A DNA stretch of 42,104 nt from the NCBI GenBank assembly GCA_021298815.1, contig JAJTHE010000012.1, forward strand, positions 1 to 42,104, written 5' to 3'. The notes below the pieces were generated by a model. The model did no database searches. It saw only the letters and a list, made by a program, of their open reading frames with translations, and was not told where the DNA came from. Shown piece by piece: positions 8,031-15,675 of this stretch. This DNA is from Betaproteobacteria bacterium. Its GTDB lineage: Bacteria > Pseudomonadota > Gammaproteobacteria > Burkholderiales > CAIKXV01. The position numbers and the translations under genes were made by a program. Each line of letters starts with the position of its first letter. Positions within the stretch are counted from its first letter, which is position 1.

Positions 8031-8711
8031 TCAGACCCGCACGCGCGAGCCGGTGCTCGGATCGCGGCAGAAGGTGGCGGTCTGCCGCACTTCCTGGCCC
8101 TGGATGATCGCGATCTCGCGCACCTGCTCGCAGCCTTCGCGGCCGGCGACCTGGGTCGGCCCGATCGCCTGCGCGCTGCCGCGCGCATTGCCCGACCAGG
8201 TGACCGGCGGCGCCGAGTTGTTCGGTCCCTGCTGGGAAACGCGCTGGCGCGCCTCGAGCGCGCGATTCTGGGCGGCGGTGCGTTCTTCCGGGGTCCGCGC
8301 CTTCGCCTGCTCGGCGCGCAGTTGCGCCTCGATCTGCGCATTGCGCTGCTGCTGTTCGCGTGCCGTGGCGGCTTCGCGCTCGGCGATGGCCCTCTGCGCC
8401 GCCGCTTCCGCACGCTGGCGATCGGCCTCGTCGAGCCGTTTGCCGATCAGCGAACCGGCGAAGCCGCCAGCCGCGGCGCCGATCAGCGCGCCGACGATGC
8501 GCCGCTCGGTGGAACCGCCGGCCACTGCCGCCCCGATCGCGGCACCACCCACGGCGCCGATCAGCGTTCCGCTGTCCTGGTTGGTGGCGCAGCCGCCGAG
8601 CGCGAGCGCGCTGGCGAGGACCAGTGCGCCGGAGCGGCGCGCGAGGCCAGCCGTGCGGGTGGTGCGTCGTTCGCCCGCTGCGAAACGCGGGCCGTATGCA
8701 GCACTCTTCAT
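8031..8711 (-). CDS. Glycine-zipper outer-membrane lipoprotein (17-kDa antigen type)
   Basis: The 226-residue protein has a lipobox LALGGC with Cys41 as the lipidated residue, preceded by a long positively charged stretch and a hydrophobic core. A glycine-zipper region follows (LIGAVGGAAIGAAVAGG and LIGAAAGGFAGSLIGKRL), as in the Rickettsia 17-kDa surface antigen family. Next comes a charged, glutamine- and alanine-rich coiled-coil stretch (about residues 90-165), and the C-terminal domain contains a cysteine pair (GCEQ and TFCRD). The start at 8711 is chosen because it puts the lipobox at normal distance, with GGGGAAA upstream; the longer frame reaching 9914 is the shadow of the LysR gene. 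It is the first gene of a two-gene operon with the ClpP-fold protein. Confidence 0.8.
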   Translation of the reverse strand: MKSAAYGPRFAAGERRTTRTAGLARRSGALVLASALALGGCATNQDSGTLIGAVGGAAIGAAVAGGSTERRIVGALIGAAAGGFAGSLIGKRLDEADRQRAEAAAQRAIAEREAATAREQQQRNAQIEAQLRAEQAKARTPEERTAAQNRALEARQRVSQQGPNNSAPPVTWSGNARGSAQAIGPTQVAGREGCEQVREIAIIQGQEVRQTATFCRDPSTGSRVRV

Positions 8712-8845
8712 GTCGTTTCCCCTGTACTCCCCGGTTTTTCGTGGCTGGCGAGCGGCGTCGAGGTGCGGCCGACGTGACGGCTTTTGAACGCCCGCCCATG
8801 CGCTGTACCGCGCGTTTTGCAGTGAAGCCGAGTCGGACGGGTTCG

Positions 8846-9880
8846 TCAAGGGCCAATGGCACGCCGCGCGGGCTTGTGCGCGGCACCGCGCCGAGGCGCG
8901 GCCGCCGCCGCCCGCCGCGCAGGCATGCTCCCCGCAGTCAGCCCGCCCGGCGGATGCGCCGCAGGCGAGAGGATGCTGCGCCCGTGTTCGTCGAACCAGC
9001 GGCGGACGAAGGCGGAGAACACGCCGACCGATGGCCGCTCGACCACCCGCCGCGAGCGCAGCGACACCACCAGCGTCTGCGGCAGCCGCCCGGCGATCGG
9101 CACGGCGACGATCGACCGGCCGTCGTAGCAGCGTGCCTCGCGCGGTATCGCGTTCAGTATCGAGAAGCCGAGGCCGCGCGCGACCATCGCGCGCGCGAGT
9201 TCGTAGCTCTGCACCCGGTACACCACGTTCGGTTCGATGCGCAGGGCCCGGAACAGCGACAGGAAGTAGTCGCGGGTGTGCGGCAGGTCGATCATCACCA
9301 TCGGTTCGCGCGCAAGGTCGGCGAGATCGACTTCCCGGTCGCGGGCGCGCGGATGGCCTTCTGCGAACACCACCTGCGGCGGCAGTTCGGCCAGCACGTC
9401 GGCGGTGAATTCCTCCGACAGCCCGTACGCATACGAAAGCGCGACATCGCAGCGCCCTGCGCGCAGGCGGTCGAGCAGGGTCTGCTGGTTGGCCTCCTCG
9501 AACTGCAGCGCGACCTCCGGATGCTCGGCCCGGAACGCTGCGATCAGCCCGGGCAGAACGAAGGGCGCCAGCGTGACGAAGCAGCCGATGCGGATCTCGC
9601 CCGCCTGCCGGCTGCCCATGCCCGCGGCGAAGCGCGCGACCTCGTCCGCATGGGCCAGCAGGTTGCGCGCCTGCACCAGCAGGCGGTCGCCCGGCGCGGT
9701 GAGGGTCAGGCCCTTGCCCTGGCGCCGGATGGTCAGCTGCACGCCCAGTTCGCGCTCGATCGCGCCGATCGCCTCGGAGATCGCCGGCGGCGACACGTGC
9801 ACCGCGGCGGCGGCGGCGGCGATGCTGCCGGTTTCGGCTGCGGCGACGAAGTAGCGCAGCGCGCGCAGCGACCAGTTCAT
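8846..9880 (-). CDS. LysR-family transcriptional regulator
   Basis: The 344-residue protein has the N-terminal winged helix-turn-helix of LysR regulators (LRYFVAAAETGSIAAAAAAV, then SPPAISEAIGAIERELGVQL) and a periplasmic-binding-like effector domain from about residue 90 (GEIRIGCFVTLAPFVLPGLI). It is about 35-40 residues longer than usual because of an alanine-, arginine- and proline-rich tail after SPAAHPPGG. It is transcribed away from the HpaB-type monooxygenase gene, with 110 bases between the two starts. This arrangement implies that it regulates that catabolic operon and its own gene from the shared region. The inducer is unknown, but the effector domain probably senses the pathway substrate or an intermediate. 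Confidence 0.9.
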   Translation of the reverse strand: MNWSLRALRYFVAAAETGSIAAAAAAVHVSPPAISEAIGAIERELGVQLTIRRQGKGLTLTAPGDRLLVQARNLLAHADEVARFAAGMGSRQAGEIRIGCFVTLAPFVLPGLIAAFRAEHPEVALQFEEANQQTLLDRLRAGRCDVALSYAYGLSEEFTADVLAELPPQVVFAEGHPRARDREVDLADLAREPMVMIDLPHTRDYFLSLFRALRIEPNVVYRVQSYELARAMVARGLGFSILNAIPREARCYDGRSIVAVPIAGRLPQTLVVSLRSRRVVERPSVGVFSAFVRRWFDEHGRSILSPAAHPPGGLTAGSMPARRAAAAAPRRGAAHKPARRAIGP

Positions 9881-9990
9881 GCGGGCTCCGGGTAAAAGGA
9901 TTTTCCGAGGACATTATGAAGAAAAAAAGATTTTACCGTCGAGCTGCGCGCCACTAGTGTTGCGGTTTCGATTCCCGCTGGAGCAACGCC
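9881..9990. promoter_or_regulatory. Divergent LysR/monooxygenase promoter region
   Basis: This 110-base region has an A/T-rich core (9917-9934) unlike the GC-rich surroundings. GGTAAAA at 9891-9897 and TTTTACC at 9931-9937 form a seven-base inverted repeat with a 33-base spacer. TTTACC at 9932-9937 and TAGTGT at 9955-9960, 17 bases apart, could serve as weak -35 and -10 boxes for the monooxygenase gene. GGAG stands before its ATG. The operator assignment is tentative; no classical T-N11-A dyad stands out. Confidence 0.35.
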
Positions 9991-11469
9991 ATGCTGCGCA
10001 CCGGTCAGCAGTACCGTGAAGGCCTGCAGGACGGCCGAGAGATCTGGATCGACGGCGAACGGGTGAAGGACGTCACCGTCCACCCGGCGTTCAAGCCGAT
10101 CGTCGACGTGAAGTCGCGCATGTACGACATCGCGCACGAGGATGCCTTCCGCGACACCTTCGGCTACGACGAGGGTGGCGACCGCTGCTCGACCCTGCTG
10201 CGCCGGCCGACCCAGCAGCGCCACTGGTGGGAGAGCTGGTGCGCGCTCGATGCCTTCTTCAAGGACATCAAGGGCGTTGTCACCCGGGTGGGCGACGAGA
10301 CGGTCGGCGAGATGTGGTCTCTGTACGACGGCCGCGACGTGCTGAACAAGATCGATCCGCGCTTCGCCGCCAACATCTCGAACCACATCGACCGCGTGCT
10401 GCACGACGACGTGTTCCATGTCTCGGCCAACACCGATCCGAAGGGCGACCGCTCGATCCGCCCGCAGGACCAGGACCCGGACATGATGGTGCACGTGGTG
10501 AAGGAGACCGACGCCGGGATCATCATCCGCGGCGCCAAGTACGAGACCGCCGCCGCCTATGCCGACCAGGCCTTCCTGAAGCCGACGGTCGGCGCCTGGA
10601 CCGACGAGAAGCAGTCCGACTACGCGGTGGGCTGCATCGTGAAGATGGGCGCGCCCGGCGTGAAGCATGTCTGCCGCTCGGGGTTTGCCGGCCGTGGCCG
10701 CAAGGAAGACTATCCGCTGTCGAACGGCTTCGACGAAGTCGACACGCTGATGATCCTCGACAACGTGCTGATCCCCTGGGAAGACGTGTTCTTCTACCGC
10801 TTCACCGAGGGTGCGCGCTATATCCGCTCGACGCTGCACCGCTACTCGGCCTTCCCGTACGTGCTGCGCATCCTCTACACCGCCGACATGATGATCGGTG
10901 CGGCGATGTGGAACTGCCGCCAGACCGGCCTCGACAAGATGCAGGCGGTGCGCGAGAAGCTCGCCGACATGGTGGCCTACCGCGAGGGCATCCGCGCCCA
11001 CCTCGCCGCCTCGATCGCGCTGGCCGAGACCAGCCCGGGCGGGCTGCTGATGCCCAACCAGTCGCTGCTCTATGCCGGGCGCATCCATGCCTGTTCCAAT
11101 CTGCCGCAGGTGATGCACATCGCGCGCGAGCTGTGCGGCGGCCAGCTGTGCGTGACGCCCAACGTCGCGACCTTCGAGGCCTCGGGCACGAAGACCTGGA
11201 TGGACAAGTTCTATTCGCTCAACCAGAACTGGATGGCCGACGACCGCCGCAAGCTGCTCGCCTTCGCGCGCGACCTGCTGAACTCGGACTACGCCGGCCA
11301 TCGGCTCACCTTCGTGCAGTTCGCGCAGGCGCCGCACTTCAACCACCTGAACGCGCTGTACCAGTCGTTCGACTTCAGCGGGCCGCTCGACATGGTCAAG
11401 CAGTTCGCCGGCCTGTCCGACCGGATCGACGCGAAGCCGGCCGTGGCACCGGTGAAGAGCGCTGCCTGA
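9991..11469 (+). CDS. HpaB-family FADH2-dependent aromatic monooxygenase (large component)
   Basis: The 492-residue protein belongs to the 4-hydroxyphenylacetate 3-hydroxylase (HpaB) family, whose members hydroxylate phenols or heteroaromatics such as pyrrole-2-carboxylate using reduced flavin from a separate reductase. Family features are the N-terminal TGQQYREGLQDGREIWIDGE, the flavin/substrate loop around DPKGDRSIRPQDQDP and KETDAGIIIRGAKYETAAAY, and the helical C-terminal domain with ELCGGQLCVTPN. It starts behind GGAG and opens an operon with a Bug binding protein (four-base overlap), a TauD-like dioxygenase and probably a Rid-family protein. No reductase adjoins it; the protein at 3705-4226 is a candidate partner. 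The exact substrate cannot be read from sequence. Confidence 0.85.
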   Translation: MLRTGQQYREGLQDGREIWIDGERVKDVTVHPAFKPIVDVKSRMYDIAHEDAFRDTFGYDEGGDRCSTLLRRPTQQRHWWESWCALDAFFKDIKGVVTRVGDETVGEMWSLYDGRDVLNKIDPRFAANISNHIDRVLHDDVFHVSANTDPKGDRSIRPQDQDPDMMVHVVKETDAGIIIRGAKYETAAAYADQAFLKPTVGAWTDEKQSDYAVGCIVKMGAPGVKHVCRSGFAGRGRKEDYPLSNGFDEVDTLMILDNVLIPWEDVFFYRFTEGARYIRSTLHRYSAFPYVLRILYTADMMIGAAMWNCRQTGLDKMQAVREKLADMVAYREGIRAHLAASIALAETSPGGLLMPNQSLLYAGRIHACSNLPQVMHIARELCGGQLCVTPNVATFEASGTKTWMDKFYSLNQNWMADDRRKLLAFARDLLNSDYAGHRLTFVQFAQAPHFNHLNALYQSFDFSGPLDMVKQFAGLSDRIDAKPAVAPVKSAA

Positions 11470-12518
11470 TGCGCTGCCTGATGCGCGGCCGGTTGCGCGC
11501 GCTCCGGGTCGCGTTCGCCAGCCGGTCGGGCGCCCTGGCTGCCGGGAGCCGGCTGGGTGCCGCACTCCTGGCCGGCGTGGCTGCCACCATTCCCTCGGGC
11601 GGCGCGCTGGCGCAGGCCTGGCCGCAGAAGCCGGTGCGCGTGGTGGTGGCCTTCGCCGCCGGCGGCCCGGCCGACATCGTGGCCCGGCTGACCGCACAGC
11701 AGCTGGAGGATTCGACCGGGCGCACCTTCCTGGTCGAGAACCGCGCCGGTGCCGGCGGCATGACCGGCACCGACATGGTCGCGCGCGCGGCGCCCGATGG
11801 CTACACGCTGCTGGTCACCAGTTCGGCCGCGCATGCGGCCGGTCCGGCACTGTGGCCCAGCGTGCCGTACAACCCGGTCACCGACTTCTCCCACATCACG
11901 CTGATCGGACGCGGGCCCATCGGCCTGCTGGTGCAGGGCAACGCACCCTGGAAGTCCATGGCGGATTTCCTCGCGGCGGCGAAGGCGAAGCCCGGCACGA
12001 TCAACTACGGTTCCGGCGGTCCCGGCGGCCTCGGGCACCTCACCGGCGAGTTCATGCAGTCGGTGCTCGGCTTCTCCATGCAGCACGTGCCCTACAAGGG
12101 CTCGGCGCCGGCGCAGGCCGACCTGCTCGGCGGGCAGATCCAGGCGATCAGCGACGTGATTTCCTCGCATGCGTCGATGGTGCGCGCCGGCAAGCTGCGG
12201 CTGCTCGGCGTCGCATCCACCGCGCGGCTGGAATCGCTGCCCGATTCGCCGACCTTCGCCGAGCAGGGCTTCCCGCAGGTGGTCGCCTCGGCCTGGTTCG
12301 CGCTGACCGGCCCGGCGAAGATTCCACCGGACATCGTGTCGCTGCTGGCGGCCGCGATGCAGAAGGGGCTGGCGCGTCCGGAGACGCGCAGCCGGCTCGC
12401 CGACCTCGGCCTGACGCCCGATCCTTCGATGACGCCGGCCCTGCTGCCCGGGTTCGTGAAGGGCGAAGTGGAACGGTGGGCGCGCGTCGTGCGCGAACGC
12501 AACATCCGGATCGACTGA
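11469..12518 (+). CDS. Bug/TctC-family periplasmic solute-binding protein
   Basis: This 349-residue protein is a tripartite tricarboxylate transporter receptor (Bug family), which binds small carboxylates or aromatic acids in the periplasm. After a long N-terminal region and signal segment ending near GGALAQA it has the family motifs WPQKPVRVVVAFAAGGPAD, FLVENRAGAGGMTGTD, APDGYTLLVTSS, VPYKGSAPAQADLLGG and a WARVVRE ending. Its ATG overlaps the monooxygenase stop (ATGA); a second ATG at 11481 would shorten the unusually long n-region and is an alternative start. No TctA/TctB membrane genes are nearby, as is common for Bug proteins. Its place in the operon suggests it captures the monooxygenase substrate. 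Confidence 0.92.
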   Translation: MRCLMRGRLRALRVAFASRSGALAAGSRLGAALLAGVAATIPSGGALAQAWPQKPVRVVVAFAAGGPADIVARLTAQQLEDSTGRTFLVENRAGAGGMTGTDMVARAAPDGYTLLVTSSAAHAAGPALWPSVPYNPVTDFSHITLIGRGPIGLLVQGNAPWKSMADFLAAAKAKPGTINYGSGGPGGLGHLTGEFMQSVLGFSMQHVPYKGSAPAQADLLGGQIQAISDVISSHASMVRAGKLRLLGVASTARLESLPDSPTFAEQGFPQVVASAWFALTGPAKIPPDIVSLLAAAMQKGLARPETRSRLADLGLTPDPSMTPALLPGFVKGEVERWARVVRERNIRID

Positions 12519-12529
12519 AGGGGGGCGTC

Positions 12530-13627
12530 ATGCGTCCAGTGCTCGAGGGGCCGAGCGTATGGTCCGGCGCGGAGATGGCGGGCCGCACCGACTGGATCGA
12601 GGCACTCGACGAGACGGAGGTCGATGAACTGCTCGACACCGTCGCCCGCCTGCAGTCACGCCGGGAGAGCTGGCTCGACCTCGAGCGCGCCGACTTCCCG
12701 TTCCCGCTGCTGTCTGCCCGGCTGTCGCGGGTGGCGGCGAGCCTGGAGGACGGGGCCGGCTTCGTCACGCTGCGCAACCTCCCGGTGGACCAGCTCGATG
12801 CCGATGGCGCGATGCTCGCGCTGTGGGGCATCGGCACGCACCTCGGCACGGCGGTTTCGCAGAGCCGCTTCGGCGAACTGCTGGGCGAGGTACGCGACTA
12901 CGGCGAGACCCTCGGCAAGGCGCACTCGCGCGGCTACCGCACCGGTTCGTCGCTGCGCTTCCATACCGATCGCTGCGACCTGGTGGCGCTGCTGTGCATC
13001 CGCCAGTGCCGCAGCGGCGGCGAGTCGCGGGTGGCCAGCACCCCCTTCCTCTACAACTGCCTGCGCGCCGAAGCACCGCACCTGCTCGACGAACTGATGA
13101 AGGACTGGTGCCACAGCCGGCAGGGCGAGGAGCAGCCGGGTGAACCGCGCTACTACGTGAACCCGGTGTTCGCGCTGCACGAGGGCCGCTTCACCAGCCA
13201 GTACTCCCGCTCGTTCATCGAGTCGGCGCAGAAGTTCCCCGAAGTGCCGCGGCTCACTGCGCTGCAGGTCGAGGCGCTCGACCGGGTGGTCGACCTGGCC
13301 GACCGGCACTGCTTCCAGACCCGCATGCAGCCCGGCGACCTGCAGGTGCTGAACAACCACGTGACCTGGCATTCGCGTACCGAGATCGACGACTTCGAAG
13401 GAGCGGACCGCAAGCGCATGCTGTACCGGCTCTGGCTGTCCAGCCCCGCCGGCCGCGCGCTGCCCGACGCGTTCGCTCCGCTCTGGGGCCCGACCACGGC
13501 AGGCGCGGTACGCGGCGGCGTGGTCGCGGCAGAGGGCTATCGCACGGCGGACCAGCTGCGCGATCGGCGAGCCTGGGGGCTCGCGTCCCGGCGCGCGGGC
13601 TGGCCGCTGGAGGCACTGCCTGCCTGA
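12530..13627 (+). CDS. TauD/TfdA-family Fe(II)/2-oxoglutarate-dependent dioxygenase
   Basis: The 365-residue protein has the double-stranded beta-helix iron site of the TauD/TfdA family: HTD at residues 145-147 (LRFHTDRCD), a distal histidine in NNHVTWHSRTEIDD (probably His281), and an arginine in RMLYRLWL (Arg300) to bind 2-oxoglutarate. Such enzymes hydroxylate an unactivated carbon while decarboxylating 2-oxoglutarate and often release sulfite, an amine or a phenol from the product. The ATG follows a GGGGGG-rich ribosome-binding stretch and lies 11 bases after the Bug gene, so it is in the same operon. The substrate is unknown; context suggests a second oxidative step after the HpaB-type hydroxylation. 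Confidence 0.88.
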   Translation: MRPVLEGPSVWSGAEMAGRTDWIEALDETEVDELLDTVARLQSRRESWLDLERADFPFPLLSARLSRVAASLEDGAGFVTLRNLPVDQLDADGAMLALWGIGTHLGTAVSQSRFGELLGEVRDYGETLGKAHSRGYRTGSSLRFHTDRCDLVALLCIRQCRSGGESRVASTPFLYNCLRAEAPHLLDELMKDWCHSRQGEEQPGEPRYYVNPVFALHEGRFTSQYSRSFIESAQKFPEVPRLTALQVEALDRVVDLADRHCFQTRMQPGDLQVLNNHVTWHSRTEIDDFEGADRKRMLYRLWLSSPAGRALPDAFAPLWGPTTAGAVRGGVVAAEGYRTADQLRDRRAWGLASRRAGWPLEALPA

Positions 13628-13678
13628 AGATGGCGCATTATTTGCTTTTCCATATCCTGATCATACGAAAGCCGATCC

Positions 13679-14194
13679 ATGCCTCATCTTCGCCTGCGAA
13701 AGTTCAACACCCGGAACGTCTGGAAAGGGCAGGACATCTCGAACGACCTCTGCATGGTCGTGCGTGCCGGAAACATGGTATTCGTGCGCGGGCAGACCGG
13801 CATGGACCTCAAGGGAAAGATCCACGGCATCAACGACGCCGGTGCGCAGACCGAGAACGCGATGCGCTGCCTGAAGCAGCTGCTGGAGGAGGCCGGATCC
13901 TGCCTGGACGATATCTGCAAGATCGTTATCTACGTGACCGATCGTGCCCATCGCGAGGCGGTGTACCGCGTGGTCGGCAAGTGGCTCAAGGGCGTGCACC
14001 CGGTATCCACCGGCATCATCGTGCAGGGACTGGCGCAGCCTGAACTGTTGATGGAGATCGACGTGTTCGCCGTGGTGCCGGAGGAGCGAGGCGCGCTGCC
14101 GGCACGCAAGGCCGCGGTGAAGAAGCCGATCGCCCGCAAGTCCGCAACGAAGAAGGCCGCAGCGAAGAAGGCCGCAGCCGGGAAGGCGCGCTGA
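13679..14194 (+). CDS. Rid (YjgF/YER057c/UK114) family protein with a lysine-alanine tail
   Basis: Residues 1-140 match the Rid family: NDLCMVVRAGNMVFVRGQTG, TENAMRCLKQLLEEAG, VIYVTDRAHR and PELLMEIDVFAVVPEE. Rid proteins hydrolyse reactive enamines and imines or act in catabolic steps on nitrogen compounds. The PARS motif whose arginine is needed for RidA imine hydrolysis reads PVST here, so this is not a standard RidA and may belong to another Rid subgroup. The last 28 residues form a basic tail of alternating lysine and alanine (KKAAAKKAAAGKAR), like histone H1-type tails of Betaproteobacteria. It begins 51 bases after the dioxygenase gene and probably belongs to the same catabolic operon. 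Confidence 0.85.
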   Translation: MPHLRLRKFNTRNVWKGQDISNDLCMVVRAGNMVFVRGQTGMDLKGKIHGINDAGAQTENAMRCLKQLLEEAGSCLDDICKIVIYVTDRAHREAVYRVVGKWLKGVHPVSTGIIVQGLAQPELLMEIDVFAVVPEERGALPARKAAVKKPIARKSATKKAAAKKAAAGKAR

Positions 14195-14603
14195 CCCCGA
14201 TGCGACCCGCGCGCCGGCCAGGAGCTTCGCCCGGACCCGTGCCTGAATACAGGCATCGGTTCTCCAGCCAGGGCATCCGCTTGCCCGAGGCCCTGCGGAT
14301 TCCACTGTTCGTCTTCGGCGCTTCACTTCCGGCTGCAGGTACAGTGTTCGCACAACCGGCCATGTCGCACGCGCCGCCGGCGTGCAGAGGATGGTGCTCA
14401 CCCACTTCCGGGAAGGCACGAACGCACGGCTGCCGATGATCGAGGCGCACGTGCGTACCGACTTCAAGGGCCAGGTCGAACTGGCGCTCGACCTGGATGT
14501 CTTTCCTGTGTAGCTCGCGTGAACTGATCGAACAGCCCTGCCTGTCCCGCCGTTCCGGGCATCCGCCCGGCGGTCATTAACCCTGCCCTAGCGGAGAACC
14601 TCG
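14195..14603. other. 409-base gap: gene remnant, stem-loop, no intact gene
   Basis: Between the Rid gene and the ABC operon no intact gene is seen. Its middle holds the end of a metallo-beta-lactamase-fold protein (listed separately). Near the end, CCGGGC (14555-14560) and GCCCGG (14565-14570) can form a stem with an ATCC loop, overlapping a longer CCGCCG/CGGCGG pairing (14547-14552 with 14568-14573). The stem is followed by TCATTAA rather than a T run, so terminator function is uncertain. GGAG before 14604 is the ribosome-binding site of the next gene. Confidence 0.5.
14331..14513 (+). pseudogene. C-terminal remnant of a metallo-beta-lactamase-fold hydrolase
   Basis: A frame ending at TAG 14511-14513 encodes GHVARAAGVQRMVLTHFREG and ends ELALDLDVFPV. 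The run of a helix followed by LVLTHF, whose histidine is the last metal ligand, is typical of the C-terminal part of RNase Z-like or arylsulfatase-like metallo-beta-lactamase-fold proteins. No matching N-terminal HxHxDH part exists upstream, where the Rid gene ends at 14194. It is therefore a leftover of a deleted gene, not an intact small gene. The 5' limit of the homology is approximate. Confidence 0.55.
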
Positions 14604-15668
14604 ATGAACAAGAGACAGACGCTCAAGACCCTGGCCGCGGCGACCGCGGGTACCCTTGCCACCGGCCTGGGCCTGCCGCGGGCCTTCGCCCAGTCGAAGG
14701 AGCCGCTGCGCGTATCGGTGTGGGGCGGCAGCTGGCGCGACTTCGTCGCGGACATCATCGGCAAGCGGTTCACCGCCGAGACGGGGGTCCAGGTCGAATA
14801 CGTCACCGGCGGCACGATCGACCGGCTGACCCGCGCACAGGCGTCGAAGGACAAGCCCGAGACCGACCTGATCTTCACCACCTCGCATGTCGGCTGGCTG
14901 TACGCGAACTCCGGCCTGTACGAGAAGCTCGACCTCGCGAAGGTACCCAACGCGAAGCGGCTGTTCCCGGAAGCGGTGGTGAGCCCGTTCCATGTCGGCA
15001 CCTGGTCGTACGTGTACGCGCTGGGCGTGCGTCCGGACCTGGTCGGCGGCATGAAGATCGGCTCCTGGGCAGACCTGTGGAACCCGAAGCTGAAGAACAC
15101 CATCGGCCTGCCGGACTTCGATCCGAGCCACATCATCTACGCGGCGACGCTGCTCTCCGGCGGCAAGACTGCGAAGGACTGGGCGGTCGGCCAGAAGCGG
15201 CTGCTCGAGCTGCGTCCGAACATCCGCGCCCACTACACCAACGACGCGACCAGCCAGCAGATGATCGGCGAGGGGACGACGCCGGTGCAGGTGATCCTGT
15301 CGGGCAACGCGTACCACATGATGTCGCAGGGGGTGAAGATCGAGCTGGTGATCCCGAAGGAGGGCGCGGTGCTCGGCCTGGACACGATCGGCATCAACCG
15401 CGGCACGCGCAACCTAGACCTCGCCTACCGCTTCATGAACATCGCGCTCGACCCGGCGGTGCAGACCGAGATCTCCAACCGCCAGCGCATGGGCCCGACG
15501 GTCACCGAGACGAAGATCGACCCGAAGCTGCTCGCGCTGCCGGGCTTCTTCAGCACCTCCGAGCAGTGGCGCAAGCAGGCGCTGGTGATCGACCACCAGC
15601 AGCGCGCCGAGCTGCTCGGCGACTGGCGCAAGTGGTACATCGAGAACGTGGTCGCCGGCGCGAAGTAG
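14604..15668 (+). CDS. ABC transporter substrate-binding protein (PotD-like, spermidine/putrescine-type family)
   Basis: The 354-residue protein has an N-terminal export signal (KRQTLKTLAAATAGTLATG, cleavage probably after PRAFA) and the fold of family-1 solute-binding proteins of the polyamine/iron/thiamine kind: SVWGGSWRDFVADIIGKRF, DLIFTTSHVGWLY, AGTL- and NDATSQQMIGEG-type loops. It would bind ligand in the periplasm and deliver it to the two permeases and ATPase encoded just downstream (gaps of 7, 10 and a four-base overlap). The ATG is preceded by GGAG. The PotD-like assignment concerns the family only; such clusters import polyamines, GABA-like amino acids, opines or other small nitrogen compounds. 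Confidence 0.9.
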   Translation: MNKRQTLKTLAAATAGTLATGLGLPRAFAQSKEPLRVSVWGGSWRDFVADIIGKRFTAETGVQVEYVTGGTIDRLTRAQASKDKPETDLIFTTSHVGWLYANSGLYEKLDLAKVPNAKRLFPEAVVSPFHVGTWSYVYALGVRPDLVGGMKIGSWADLWNPKLKNTIGLPDFDPSHIIYAATLLSGGKTAKDWAVGQKRLLELRPNIRAHYTNDATSQQMIGEGTTPVQVILSGNAYHMMSQGVKIELVIPKEGAVLGLDTIGINRGTRNLDLAYRFMNIALDPAVQTEISNRQRMGPTVTETKIDPKLLALPGFFSTSEQWRKQALVIDHQQRAELLGDWRKWYIENVVAGAK

Positions 15669-15675
15669 GTACGGC

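Noticed and set aside
14200..14439. A 79-codon open frame in the gap before the ABC operon
   Set aside because: No ribosome-binding site, no recognisable protein, and it is out of frame with the better supported metallo-beta-lactamase remnant.
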